From Loktanella sp. D2R18 (lineage in GTDB: Bacteria; Pseudomonadota; Alphaproteobacteria; Rhodobacterales; Rhodobacteraceae), in NCBI RefSeq assembly GCF_003318235.1, contig NZ_QOCG01000009.1, forward strand, positions 245,383 through 309,382: a stretch of 64,000 nt of DNA. Reading direction: 5' to 3'. Shown piece by piece: positions 36,367 to 44,161 of the stretch (position 1 is the stretch's first letter; every line of letters begins with the position of its first letter). The position numbers and the translations under genes are program-made. The notes beneath the pieces are model-generated. The model did no database searches, was not told the origin of the DNA, and worked only from the letters and a program-made list of their open reading frames with translations.

Positions 36367-36777
36367 ATGTTTTCAATCGGCCAGCTTTCCAAACGCACGG
36401 GCGTCAAGATCCCGACGATCCGATACTATGAGCAAATGGGTCTGATTGATGAACCTGAGCGCTCAGAAGGCAACCAACGCCGATACACAAAGGATGGTCT
36501 GAGCCGCTTGTCCTTCATTCGTCACTCTCGTGATCTGGGGTTTTCGGTTGAGGATATCAGGGGGCTTCTGGATCTAAGCCAGCACCCAGAGAAACCATGC
36601 AGTGATGCCCACAGTATTGCTGCCCGACACTTACAAGATGTTCAGAGTAGGATTGCGAAGCTGCGGCGATTGGAGCGTGAGTTGAAACGCATCACTAAAT
36701 GTGACGCTGGAAATGTGGCCACCTGTGCCGTCATCGAAACGCTTGCCGATCACGGGCTTTGCGAAACTGAACACTAA
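36367..36777 (+). CDS. MerR-family metal-responsive regulator
   Basis: A 136-residue activator. The N-terminal HTH is FSIGQLSKRTGVKIPTIRYYEQMGL. A central dimer helix begins near residue 80 (PCSDAHSIAARHL, with the first metal-binding Cys). The C-terminal loop has CDAGNVATCAV and GLC. The spacing of the cysteines fits Zn/Cd/Pb-type sensors. Divergent from the ICMT-CDF-ICMT operon, with a 19-base-spacer promoter between. Confidence 0.9.
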   Translation: MFSIGQLSKRTGVKIPTIRYYEQMGLIDEPERSEGNQRRYTKDGLSRLSFIRHSRDLGFSVEDIRGLLDLSQHPEKPCSDAHSIAARHLQDVQSRIAKLRRLERELKRITKCDAGNVATCAVIETLADHGLCETEH

Positions 36778-36903
36778 AGCAGACTTTCGCCGCACCCCAG
36801 CAGCTTTGTAGGTATGGGCTCGTTGCTGCCTTTCGCTGCGTTTGCAAACAAAATCAACTTTAAATTGGTGGGCTAGCCGCAGCTAAGCGGACCTAAGTGA
36901 CGT

Positions 36904-38208
36904 CTACCGAAGCAAATCCGGTGACCAATATTTGCTTGACTGAAAGTACTCCAACGCTTCGGCTGCCTCCGAAAACTCTAGAAGATTCCCTACTTTTTCC
37001 ATCAAAACGTCACGCACCTCGCTTGGTGTTGCAAAGAAGAACTCTTTTCTTTGATTGACGGCATTAACCGCTTTGTTTTGAAAATGTACGTGTAATTCAT
37101 TTTCTAAGGTAACGGCATCTTCAGAAAAGAAAAGCGCATGTACATCAAAGCGGAAAGGTACTGATGCACCGCCTAGTTCCGTAATTCGAACTTGAGGATC
37201 AAGCCTCCGCGTAAGACCAATCTTCACTACATTTTGGCCAAATGCGCCTCGGTTTGATATGACATAAACATAACCAGATCGAATGTTGGCTAGCCGATAA
37301 TCATTTTGTTCAATAGCATCCTTTAGCTTAGAAAGTCTCCCCATCAATTCAGGATCACTTTCTCCGCGCCCCGCGAGCGCTGCAATCGCGTTCTCCAAGT
37401 GAAGTTTCTCTTTGCTCAAACGTTCCCGTTCTTCTGAAAATTCCTTTTCAACCCGCTTTTCTTCCCTGATGCGTGCGCGTTCTTCTTTTTGCTTCTCTCG
37501 TTCGTCGTGCTTTTTCATCAACCAGTCAGCGGTCAATTCAATCTCTTCCAAGCGAAGATCATGGTAAGCGTCACTTACACGCATCTCCATTATTGCACCT
37601 AAGCCGACAATTGCTTTACGGGAAGCTTCCAACCGTTTCTTCGCAGTATGAACGTTTCCAGCGCGAAGAGAACGAATGCAGTTGTCTGCCTCAGAATTAT
37701 ATGCCCGAAGCATCAACTTTGACAAATCCGCCGATAACTTTGTGCCTCTTGCCAAAGAGTTTTCAAACGTAAAATTGGTTGCGACTTCTATTGCTCGGGA
37801 AGCCTTGACTGCCTCGACAAGACGCGTACCTATATCTTTGAGCCTAACTTTATATTCAGCAGCACTCTCAAGAGGGTGATGATATCGGTAAATGCCGACG
37901 TCTTGCAAAACCTCTTCGTCACTTAATGGAACTAGCTCCGCGCTCGGTTGCCGTTGCGCAAGTTCTGCTCGGAGTGACGCAATTTCAGCCAGCAAAGATA
38001 CAGGGTCTTCGGCGAGAGAGGTACGTTTTTCGGCAGTCGAATCCTCCATTTGTTTGGGCGGTGCGACGTCGGCTGGATCGACCCATAGCTTCCAACCGTC
38101 AGGCATCTTCGGCCAACTTGGATCAGGGGACCATCCTGCGGGAGGTTGCCAGCCTGAGGGAGGTTTAGGCCAACCCGGCGGCGGATTAAACTTTGCTTTT
38201 TCGCTCAT
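36904..38208 (-). CDS. DUF4041-like coiled coil with C-terminal T5orf172 (GIY-YIG) nuclease domain
   Basis: A 434-residue protein in three parts. Residues 1-45 are Pro/Trp-rich repeats (PPPGWPKPP, PPAGWSPDP, MPDGWKLWV). A helical region, about 60-305, includes a strongly charged coiled coil (KHDEREKQKEERARIREE), resembling DUF4041. The end domain, about 311-405, runs GYVYVISNRGAFG, then VVKIGLTRRLDPQVRI, then a Glu in LENELHVHF, the order of T5orf172/GIY-YIG nucleases. The start overlaps the partner gene by four bases. The pair is a candidate anti-phage operon; no function is known to me. Confidence 0.75.
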   Translation of the reverse strand: MSEKAKFNPPPGWPKPPSGWQPPAGWSPDPSWPKMPDGWKLWVDPADVAPPKQMEDSTAEKRTSLAEDPVSLLAEIASLRAELAQRQPSAELVPLSDEEVLQDVGIYRYHHPLESAAEYKVRLKDIGTRLVEAVKASRAIEVATNFTFENSLARGTKLSADLSKLMLRAYNSEADNCIRSLRAGNVHTAKKRLEASRKAIVGLGAIMEMRVSDAYHDLRLEEIELTADWLMKKHDEREKQKEERARIREEKRVEKEFSEERERLSKEKLHLENAIAALAGRGESDPELMGRLSKLKDAIEQNDYRLANIRSGYVYVISNRGAFGQNVVKIGLTRRLDPQVRITELGGASVPFRFDVHALFFSEDAVTLENELHVHFQNKAVNAVNQRKEFFFATPSEVRDVLMEKVGNLLEFSEAAEALEYFQSSKYWSPDLLR

Positions 38209-39434
38209 GACTTTCTGACACCAGAAACATCTGCTGCAACCAGACTAACTGGGTCCTTTGATATTGCTGCACCGAGATGTTTGAGAGTCGCTTCGGGCAC
38301 TACCTTGGCAAGATCAAATTCCATGAAGCTAGACCTAGCCGCACTGACACCGACGAAGGGAATAATCCCTACTTTACCAGTCGCGGGGTTACCTTCGTTT
38401 GTACCAACCACCAACGAAATTGTTTGAATGATTTCTCGTCTATCAGCCTCGAAAACCTCATGCAGAGATCGAACCGCGACTTGGTAGACTGCGCTGCAAT
38501 AACGTTTTCTGAGTTCCGCTTTCGACAGCAGCGTTTCCCGAATTTCATCGGATGTTTTAACATACTTGTAGGCTTTAATGCAGGGGAAATCATTCGGTGA
38601 TGGGATCGCCACTTCCATTTGCAATTCGGCATCTTCTGGACGGAACAAAAATTCGTGCGTGGTAACGAAATGATCGGGGTAGTTCGAGTTTTCTGCAACC
38701 ATAGCAACATAGTCTTGCACTGCTTCGGCATCACCATACGCAAGATCATTTATGAACTGGTCAACATTTCTGTTGTGTTGGTTCAATCGTTGTTGAAAAC
38801 GTTCTTTCTCTAGCGCAAGCTCTTCAATGCGCTTTTCTTCGGCCAAAGCGTGTTGCGCAAGGGAGGAATCGTATTCGGACTGAAGACGGGCAGTGCTGAG
38901 AACCCAATCTTCTTTCTTCCTTGAATGCGTTTCCAATGCCTCCAGTTTTGCTTGTTCGTGCTTTTTCTTTTTTCCGAATAGACCCTTTGGCCTAGGCGGC
39001 TCTCGATATTCTGGTTCAGTTGGCATGCGGGGTTTAATGGGAGGCTTAATCGAAATTAAAAGCTCCGGTTTGTCAAATGCACAGGAACTAGGCTTGCGAA
39101 GTGCTTCCAGATCAATGAAATCGTCTACATCTAGAGTCGCTTCGAGTAATCCATCCAGTTCGCCGAATACATCATCAATTTTAGCATTTAGTATTTCAAC
39201 TTCGGCTAGCTGTGAAACGATGTGTGCGGCCTTGACTGCTTTTTCTTTCGCCACTTTTTCTTTATTATTTTCGACGACAGCCTGCTTCAATTGGCGCTCT
39301 CTGGCTTGCGCTGCAAGTACTTGCTCTTTCAATTCAGCATTGTAAGCGCGATTGGCAGACTTCGCTTGACGTACTCGCTCACGTTCTGCCGCTTTGATAG
39401 CTCGCATCGTTACGCTCAACATACTTTTCGCCAT
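38205..39434 (-). CDS. Coiled-coil partner protein of unknown function
   Basis: A 409-residue soluble protein. An N-terminal coiled coil (ERERVRQAKSANRAYNAELK onward) covers about residues 10-90. A Pro-rich linker (IKPPIKPRMPTEPEYREPPRP) and basic KGLFGKKKKHEQ follow, then a second coiled coil to about 235. A globular C-terminal domain of about 170 residues ends the protein (DLAYGDAEAVQDYVAMVAEN to the stop). It is first in the operon and overlaps the GIY-YIG gene by ATGA, implying they act together. No family recognised. Confidence 0.65.
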   Translation of the reverse strand: MAKSMLSVTMRAIKAAERERVRQAKSANRAYNAELKEQVLAAQARERQLKQAVVENNKEKVAKEKAVKAAHIVSQLAEVEILNAKIDDVFGELDGLLEATLDVDDFIDLEALRKPSSCAFDKPELLISIKPPIKPRMPTEPEYREPPRPKGLFGKKKKHEQAKLEALETHSRKKEDWVLSTARLQSEYDSSLAQHALAEEKRIEELALEKERFQQRLNQHNRNVDQFINDLAYGDAEAVQDYVAMVAENSNYPDHFVTTHEFLFRPEDAELQMEVAIPSPNDFPCIKAYKYVKTSDEIRETLLSKAELRKRYCSAVYQVAVRSLHEVFEADRREIIQTISLVVGTNEGNPATGKVGIIPFVGVSAARSSFMEFDLAKVVPEATLKHLGAAISKDPVSLVAADVSGVRKS

Positions 39435-39711
39435 TCAACCAAATCCCCTTAAAGATGAACATTTAGTGCCATATCAATTTTAGAATGTATATATAGGTAT
39501 TTGAGGTTTTGCCGCTCAAACTATGCTTACGCACCGTTCAAAGTTGGACAATACTTCTCAAAATACATTGCCCGCCCCTCCTTTGCAGGCAAGAGCTATC
39601 AATAGACACATGCCTAAATGTAATTTGATAATGCCCTTCATTCACTATCGCATGGAACTGGACCTCATCCTATTGATAGACTATCATTGGTTCTAGAATA
39701 ACTTGATAGAA

Positions 39712-40329
39712 ATGGAACTAGCTATGGAAAATTGGGGATACGCTCGCGTCAGCACAAACGTAGACAGGCAGGCAGCGACATGGAACAATCAATCTGACTT
39801 GCTAATGCAGGTTGGCGCTACGAACATCTTCAAAGAAGAAAGCAGCGCCGGACATCATCGCCCGATCTTCGAAGACATGATCGAGCAAGCTATGGATCGT
39901 GCCGAACAGACAGGTCAGCCAGTAAATATCCACATCACAAAGATGGACCGCGCTTTCAGGGACATAGAACACGCTATTAAGACTGTGAAACGCTCCTACA
40001 AGCACAAGGTGCTGTTTACGCTGCATGATATTGCCAAGACGCCCTTGGACCCCACAGACGCCGCGCAATCGCTGCATTTCCATGTTCTTGCAGCTATCGG
40101 GCAGTTTGAAAAAAATCGCTTTGCAGAACGCCGCGCTGTGGGCATCGCTAAGGCGAAGGCAGACGGTAAATACAAGGGGCGTGCCCCAACTGCACGTGCC
40201 AAGACAGCGGACGTGCTGGCTCTACATGCACGTTCATTCAAGGCACCTGAAATCGCCACACAGCTTAGTATCGGGGTCGCGAGCGTCTATCGCATCCTAG
40301 CTGACCACAAAGCCACACAATCGGCCTGA
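39712..40329 (+). CDS. Serine recombinase (resolvase/invertase family)
   Basis: A 205-residue recombinase. The catalytic Ser lies in WGYARVSTNVDRQ. Conserved HITKMDRAFRD (like RLDRLxRs), an AAIGQFEKNRFAERRAVGIAKAKADGKYKGR segment and a C-terminal HTH (KAPEIATQLSIGVASVYRIL) follow. The size is that of resolvases, not large serine integrases. The ATG at 39724 is an alternative start. It may resolve multimers, or mark an older nested transfer. Confidence 0.88.
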   Translation: MELAMENWGYARVSTNVDRQAATWNNQSDLLMQVGATNIFKEESSAGHHRPIFEDMIEQAMDRAEQTGQPVNIHITKMDRAFRDIEHAIKTVKRSYKHKVLFTLHDIAKTPLDPTDAAQSLHFHVLAAIGQFEKNRFAERRAVGIAKAKADGKYKGRAPTARAKTADVLALHARSFKAPEIATQLSIGVASVYRILADHKATQSA

Positions 40330-40825
40330 ATCACGCCTTACAGCCCGCTACGCGGGCAACAAACACAACATCACTCAGGCACCAACTCAAACAGAAAGCA
40401 AACAACACGAACCCACTCACATTCATCATAACGCTGATCTTTTACACCATTCTAAGCCACGTATAGCACCATGACAGGCTTTCCGACTTACTGGATTACT
40501 TGCTTGAAGTGATAGGGCATTGGCTAGGTGTATGTGTGTGCCCGCCCGCGTAGCGGGATCAAAAAGTAAGTGTCTACAACCCGCGACACAGATATCTGAT
40601 GGTTAGTATATTATTATATCAATAACTTACCGGGACCCTTCCCGGGGTATCGCCCTTCTATTCTAGGGCCGTTAGCGACTGCGGGCACCCACCGCATTTA
40701 AATTTGCAATCATCACCAAAAATTTTTCGAAAAATCTGAATACATACAAATATCTCTTCGCTTGCTACGTCCAAGGTAACCATCGCCCCACATAGTAGTC
40801 ATGCGACCACTTCAATGGGAAACTC
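40330..40825. other. Gene-free stretch with small hairpins
   Basis: About 500 bases with no credible gene. A GCCCGC-TAC-GCGGGC hairpin (40343-40357) follows the recombinase and may end its transcript. A similar CCGCGTAGCGG lies near 40547, and CCGGGACCCTTCCCGG near 40630. Confidence 0.45.
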
Positions 40826-41755
40826 TCACTTGGGCCCGTACTTCATTAGATACTTTGTTTCTTTTTCCGACAGCTTGATTGGGACCAACGAAAATTCACA
40901 GTTATAGCCATCGTCATCACTATAATATCCGGTGTATAACCAGATTGCGCTGAATGGCAGATCGTTGATAAAACTGCTTAACTCCTCAACAGCTTGAAAG
41001 AAGTTATCTGGCTCCGAATGCGTTGTAAGATTGTCTAGAACGACAATCGTTCGTTCCTTTCCGTCATGTTTTTTCGCCGCTTTCTTCATTAGCGCAGTTC
41101 GAATTTCTTTACTAAGATTCAGTCGTGGATTCATTGGTGGGCGTATGAACAATTTGGGAGCACCGTGCGAATTGTTCCATGCAAACGTTTTCTGCCTGTC
41201 CTGCTTTGTTTTGATTTGCCCCAACAGTCCTTCTGGCACCGTCCCCGGAAAATGCTTTTCAATTTTCAGGATTTCGAAACCTCTGAGTTCGTCTTTCAGC
41301 AGAAGGCAAGTCACATCATTTTCGATCTTCATCGCTTTTAATAGATTCTTGTCCGCCACCCGGCAAATTTCAACAAAAAAGTTCGTGCCATCATGCATAA
41401 CGTACTCAAAATCCCAAGGCTCATCCCTGCCTATAACATAGAATTGAGGTTGCTCATGCTGTTCACCATAGTAGACTTTTGCGTATTGCTGGGCGAAATG
41501 AAAACCGATGATATCCTCCCGGTGACGGTCATCCCAAACGTTCAGCCTAACAACCTCTGAAACGCTACCGTCATATTCTGTGAATGAGTGCCTGCAGTAG
41601 TTGTGCTTATCCGACAAGTCGGCCAAGGGAGCAAACTTGCTTTCAGCTTCAGTTAGGAATTTATCTTTGAACATTCTAATCCAATCACGGTCAGCCAATC
41701 TGACCGTTGCCCCTAGAGCACGTTTCAACAAGCTAAGGAAATCCACCCACCGCAA
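40826..41755 (-). CDS. Hypothetical protein, possibly a nuclease
   Basis: A 309-residue soluble protein. WDFEYVMHDGTNFFVEICRV has the shape of a PD-(D/E)xK core (Asp, hairpin, then E-x-C instead of E-x-K), so any nuclease claim is weak. Later parts (TIVVLDNLTTHSEPDNFFQAVEELSSFIND, AIWLYTGYY) suggest a beta-alpha domain. Flanked by a recombinase and a toxin-antitoxin operon, in an element also carrying a candidate defence pair. Function unknown. Confidence 0.55.
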   Translation of the reverse strand: MRWVDFLSLLKRALGATVRLADRDWIRMFKDKFLTEAESKFAPLADLSDKHNYCRHSFTEYDGSVSEVVRLNVWDDRHREDIIGFHFAQQYAKVYYGEQHEQPQFYVIGRDEPWDFEYVMHDGTNFFVEICRVADKNLLKAMKIENDVTCLLLKDELRGFEILKIEKHFPGTVPEGLLGQIKTKQDRQKTFAWNNSHGAPKLFIRPPMNPRLNLSKEIRTALMKKAAKKHDGKERTIVVLDNLTTHSEPDNFFQAVEELSSFINDLPFSAIWLYTGYYSDDDGYNCEFSLVPIKLSEKETKYLMKYGPK

Positions 41756-42012
41756 AGCAATCTAAAACTGCAACAATGGACAAAATTGTGACCTGCCGAG
41801 CAATACAATAGCAACAGGTGCTACGCGTCATGAAAAAAGCACGGAGCGGACGTTTTTCCCAAAAATTTTGCGAAATTGATCCATAAGAATTTCTTTCAAA
41901 TATCACTTGGTCTGACCCGCCAGTGCGAGGATCAGACCTCATAAATTGATAGAAATCACATCAAAATAACCGAGCATTGCTGAAGTATTCAATATAGCGA
42001 TGATTACAAGCC

Positions 42013-42498
42013 TCAATCAACCCGTTCATTCAAAGATGGGAGAGGCGGAAGCACCAATCCCGACTCAGACGTGTGATGGCTAAACAACGCTCGGAAATAG
42101 GGATAAGTCGTGAAGCGACCGACTTTGTGGAAATAATAACTGACATAATGATCATCAAAGCCCTCCAGATTATAATAGCTTATCAGATAGTTAGTTACTA
42201 ATTTCAGTACCTTCTTACGGCCAAGCTTAATTTCCACGGTCCAACGATAGTTCCCAATCGCAAGTCCGGTTTCTGCATTATAGTCAAAATCCTCGCAAAC
42301 ACCGACGAAGCTGTGGCTCACGTTATCCCGTTCCTCCATAACAGAGGTTATCTCGGGTTTGATCACGTACTTGTTGCGAATTAATCGGACTTCTTTCAGT
42401 TCTGCATTTCGCGACACCTCTGCATAGGTATCGTTATCGAAATCGGTTTTAGAATCTACTTCTGTCGCTGCGACATTATCGACTTCACTATTTGTCAT
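42013..42498 (-). CDS. SecB-like chaperone of a toxin-antitoxin-chaperone operon
   Basis: A 161-residue acidic protein. Its first strand AELKEVRLIRNKYVI and its C-terminal YPYFRALFSHHTSESGLVLPPLPSL follow the SecB pattern (PYxRxxIsxltxxxGxPpLxLpP). Length equals that of SecB (about 155-165). It is the third gene after higB and higA, with start and stop overlapping by one base (TAATG). In known TAC systems such a SecB-like protein stabilises HigA so that HigA can block HigB. Not the housekeeping SecB. Confidence 0.7.
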   Translation of the reverse strand: MTNSEVDNVAATEVDSKTDFDNDTYAEVSRNAELKEVRLIRNKYVIKPEITSVMEERDNVSHSFVGVCEDFDYNAETGLAIGNYRWTVEIKLGRKKVLKLVTNYLISYYNLEGFDDHYVSYYFHKVGRFTTYPYFRALFSHHTSESGLVLPPLPSLNERVD

Positions 42499-42899
42499 TA
42501 AGCAGCAATCTTAGCCTTGCGAGGCACATCGTTAGCAGGGCGCTCTTCCCATATGGTTGAAGGAAACTGAAGGATTAATGGCGCGAACTTCGCAACCTGC
42601 TCTGTCGCCTGTGTGCTACGTTTCTTAACCTTCGGAGAAAATTCAAATTCTTCGCCAAGAGCATTGATGACCTTAGCAATGGTCTTAATAGTCAGATTGC
42701 TCCCTTTGGATGAAAAAATCTGGGACACTCGTGCAGGTGTCATACCAAGACGTTCAGCCAATTCCTTGCTGCTCACCCCATTCCGATTCATCGCCCTTTG
42801 CAGTGAAATTTGAACTGAAAATACCAATTCCTCGATGGCGAATATTTCTTCTTGGTCCGGTGTTTGTGACCCCAAAAGCAGTTCTTTGTTAGCACCCAT
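42498..42899 (-). CDS. higA: HigA-type antitoxin with C-terminal extension
   Basis: A 133-residue XRE-family repressor. The HTH is NGVSSKELAERLGMTPARVSQIFSSKGSNLTIKTIAKV. After it comes an extension of about 45 residues (SPKVKKRSTQATEQ, FAPLILQFPSTIWEERP), hydrophobic and holding a Trp. In chaperone-dependent antitoxins this is where the chaperone-addiction segment lies. ATG 42899 has AGGAG seven bases upstream. It neutralises HigB and should repress the operon. Confidence 0.85.
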   Translation of the reverse strand: MGANKELLLGSQTPDQEEIFAIEELVFSVQISLQRAMNRNGVSSKELAERLGMTPARVSQIFSSKGSNLTIKTIAKVINALGEEFEFSPKVKKRSTQATEQVAKFAPLILQFPSTIWEERPANDVPRKAKIAA

Positions 42900-42901
42900 T
42901 T

Positions 42902-43288
42902 TCATTCTCCTAGACACTTGGCAGCTCTCTCAAGCTTCGTTCTGTCAGCTTTCTTAGTTTTTTTGATTGCGGCTTCTGCACAAATAAATTTAGAGGGGCA
43001 TCCCCCGGCCCAACAACCGTATACACGAAGTTGATCAGCCTTAGTCGCGTAAACCATCACGTATTTTCCCGCCGAATTTAGAAGTCGTTCCTCAGCCTTA
43101 TATTGCTGTTCGTGCAGGTCATCAGAACCAAACTTGCTCAAATGATCCAATATTTTGAACGTTCTTGCCTGATTTTTTCTCGGGGCCTTCTTGAAGACCT
43201 TGAGCACTTTCTTCGAGAACCAAACTTCGCAATATGCACCGTCTGCTACCTTTATAAATTCGTCTGTCAACACATTATGCCTGACCAT
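42902..43288 (-). CDS. higB: HigB/RelE-family toxin
   Basis: A 128-residue basic protein with the RelE-like fold order: VWFSKKVLKVFKKAPRKNQARTF, LHEQQYKAEERLLN, YVMVYATKADQLRVYGCWA, and a Lys-rich tail. Such toxins cut mRNA at the ribosome. The C-terminal extension with CPSKFICAEAAIKK is not usual in short HigB. It is upstream of the antitoxin, the reverse of most TA pairs but normal for higBA. GTG 43273 is an alternative start. Confidence 0.78.
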   Translation of the reverse strand: MVRHNVLTDEFIKVADGAYCEVWFSKKVLKVFKKAPRKNQARTFKILDHLSKFGSDDLHEQQYKAEERLLNSAGKYVMVYATKADQLRVYGCWAGGCPSKFICAEAAIKKTKKADRTKLERAAKCLGE

Positions 43289-43296
43289 CAGTTAAC

Positions 43297-43327
43297 ATAT
43301 AACTAAACTTTCTAACTTTACTGTCAA
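43297..43327 (-). promoter_or_regulatory. Putative higBA-chaperone promoter
   Basis: Minus-strand TTGACA (43322-43327) and GTTATA or TTATAT (about 43297-43303) with an 18- or 19-base spacer. Transcription would begin only a few bases before the higB ATG, so the message may be nearly leaderless. Confidence 0.4.
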
Positions 43328-44001
43328 CAGAAAACCCTCGCCATCAACGTATCGTTTTCCGCTCTCTAACGACTTTCAATTAAACACTTCTCAGCTAGGT
43401 TACTTGATTCTGCAACAATCTTAGCGAGATTTACACTAGCCAAACACCACTCCTGAATGCCACCCTCCAGCATCGGTAAGAAACCTGACACACCAATTGA
43501 CTGCATATTCGATCTCAAGAATTACGCACCCCTGCTCCCCGCCTAAGCAACGGAAATATGCTGTGTCATCTGTGAAATAGCGCTCAAAGCCTTGCCAAAC
43601 TCTGGTTCAAACTCCCAAGCCAAGGCTTCACTGGTACGCTGTAGGGGTATTGTGGGTCACAGAGGGTGTTTGCCGTTGCCGTCATGGCTAAAGAGATAAC
43701 ACAGGCCATAAAATACGCTACGACCATTCTCAGCATTTTTTTGGAACTCTGTTTCGTTTAGCCGGTTATGGGTCATACGGGATATACGCTTTGAAGAGGT
43801 GGAAACCGTTAAAAGCATACATGGCTCAAAGACGAAATCAGCAAAGGCCTTGGGAATCAGTAGATGCTTGAATTCCTACAGCACCCATACACCTTACTTC
43901 AACCATCACGTTCCAAACCGCCGCTACAGTATGACTCCGGTATGACCTTACGATAAATACGCTCACAACAGATTGAAAGCATTCAATTAAAAAAAACAAC
44001 A
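43328..44001. other. Gene-free right end of the element
   Basis: About 670 bases with no credible gene on either strand, AT-rich in part. It holds three GTATGAC/GTCATAC heptamers near attR and otherwise nothing I can name. Short broken frames suggest decayed DNA. Confidence 0.5.
43772..43946. promoter_or_regulatory. GTATGAC heptamers beside attR (putative arm sites)
   Basis: GTCATAC at 43772-43778 and GTATGAC at 43929-43935 and 43940-43946, the last two in direct repeat with an 11-base period. They match the cluster next to attL and lie within 250 bases of the attR core. Confidence 0.55.
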
Positions 44002-44030
44002 GTCCAATCCATCATCGGTGCCACGGATAG
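44002..44030. repeat. Right attachment site (attR)
   Basis: Positions 44002-44021 are identical to 27068-27087 (GTCCAATCCATCATCGGTGC); the match continues to 44030 with two differences. It is read within the orphaned original dusA start. Confidence 0.9.
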
Positions 44031-44063
44031 ACGGCCTGCGCGGCGTAGGTCTGCCGCTGTCAT
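44002..44063 (-). pseudogene. Displaced original 5' end of dusA
   Basis: Reading from ATG 44063 gives MTAADLRRAGRLSVAPMMDWT, whose RLSVAPMMDWT equals residues 15-25 of the present dusA product. It then enters element DNA and stops within six codons (TGA at 43983-43985). This is the pre-insertion start of dusA, now separated from the rest of the gene by about 16.9 kb; the old promoter should lie just beyond it. Confidence 0.9.
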
Positions 44064-44161
44064 TGTATTGCCCTTACCCATGTTTATTCACACTGCGATC
44101 ATTGAAACCTTGCGTGCAACTAGCATTTTGTCGTGATCAATACCAGACCTGCCCAATGCGC

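Larger units (their letters stand above)
27088..44021. mobile_element. dusA-targeted integrative element, possible phage satellite, about 16.9 kb
   Basis: Flanked by an exact 20-bp direct repeat in the dusA 5' region. It contains a tyrosine integrase next to attL, a PrtN-like regulator, a terminase-small-subunit-like gene, a replication ATPase, and an iteron-rich candidate origin. Cargo follows: metal efflux, a coiled-coil plus GIY-YIG operon, a serine recombinase, and a toxin-antitoxin-chaperone operon. The interior is more AT-rich than the chromosome around it. No structural phage genes, large terminase, relaxase or type IV secretion genes were seen. It is therefore either a satellite that would borrow a helper phage's particles, or a mobilisable island moved by other means. 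Confidence 0.88.

Noticed and set aside
34480..36904. Metal-efflux module as a nested transposon flanked by GACTTTCGC-like words
   Set aside because: The shared words are under 10 bases and not at symmetric positions; no transposase or target duplication is seen.
27088..44021. Element as an intact prophage
   Set aside because: No capsid, portal, large terminase, tail or lysis gene can be found in 16.9 kb.
27088..44021. Element as an integrative conjugative element
   Set aside because: No relaxase, coupling protein or type IV secretion gene is visible.
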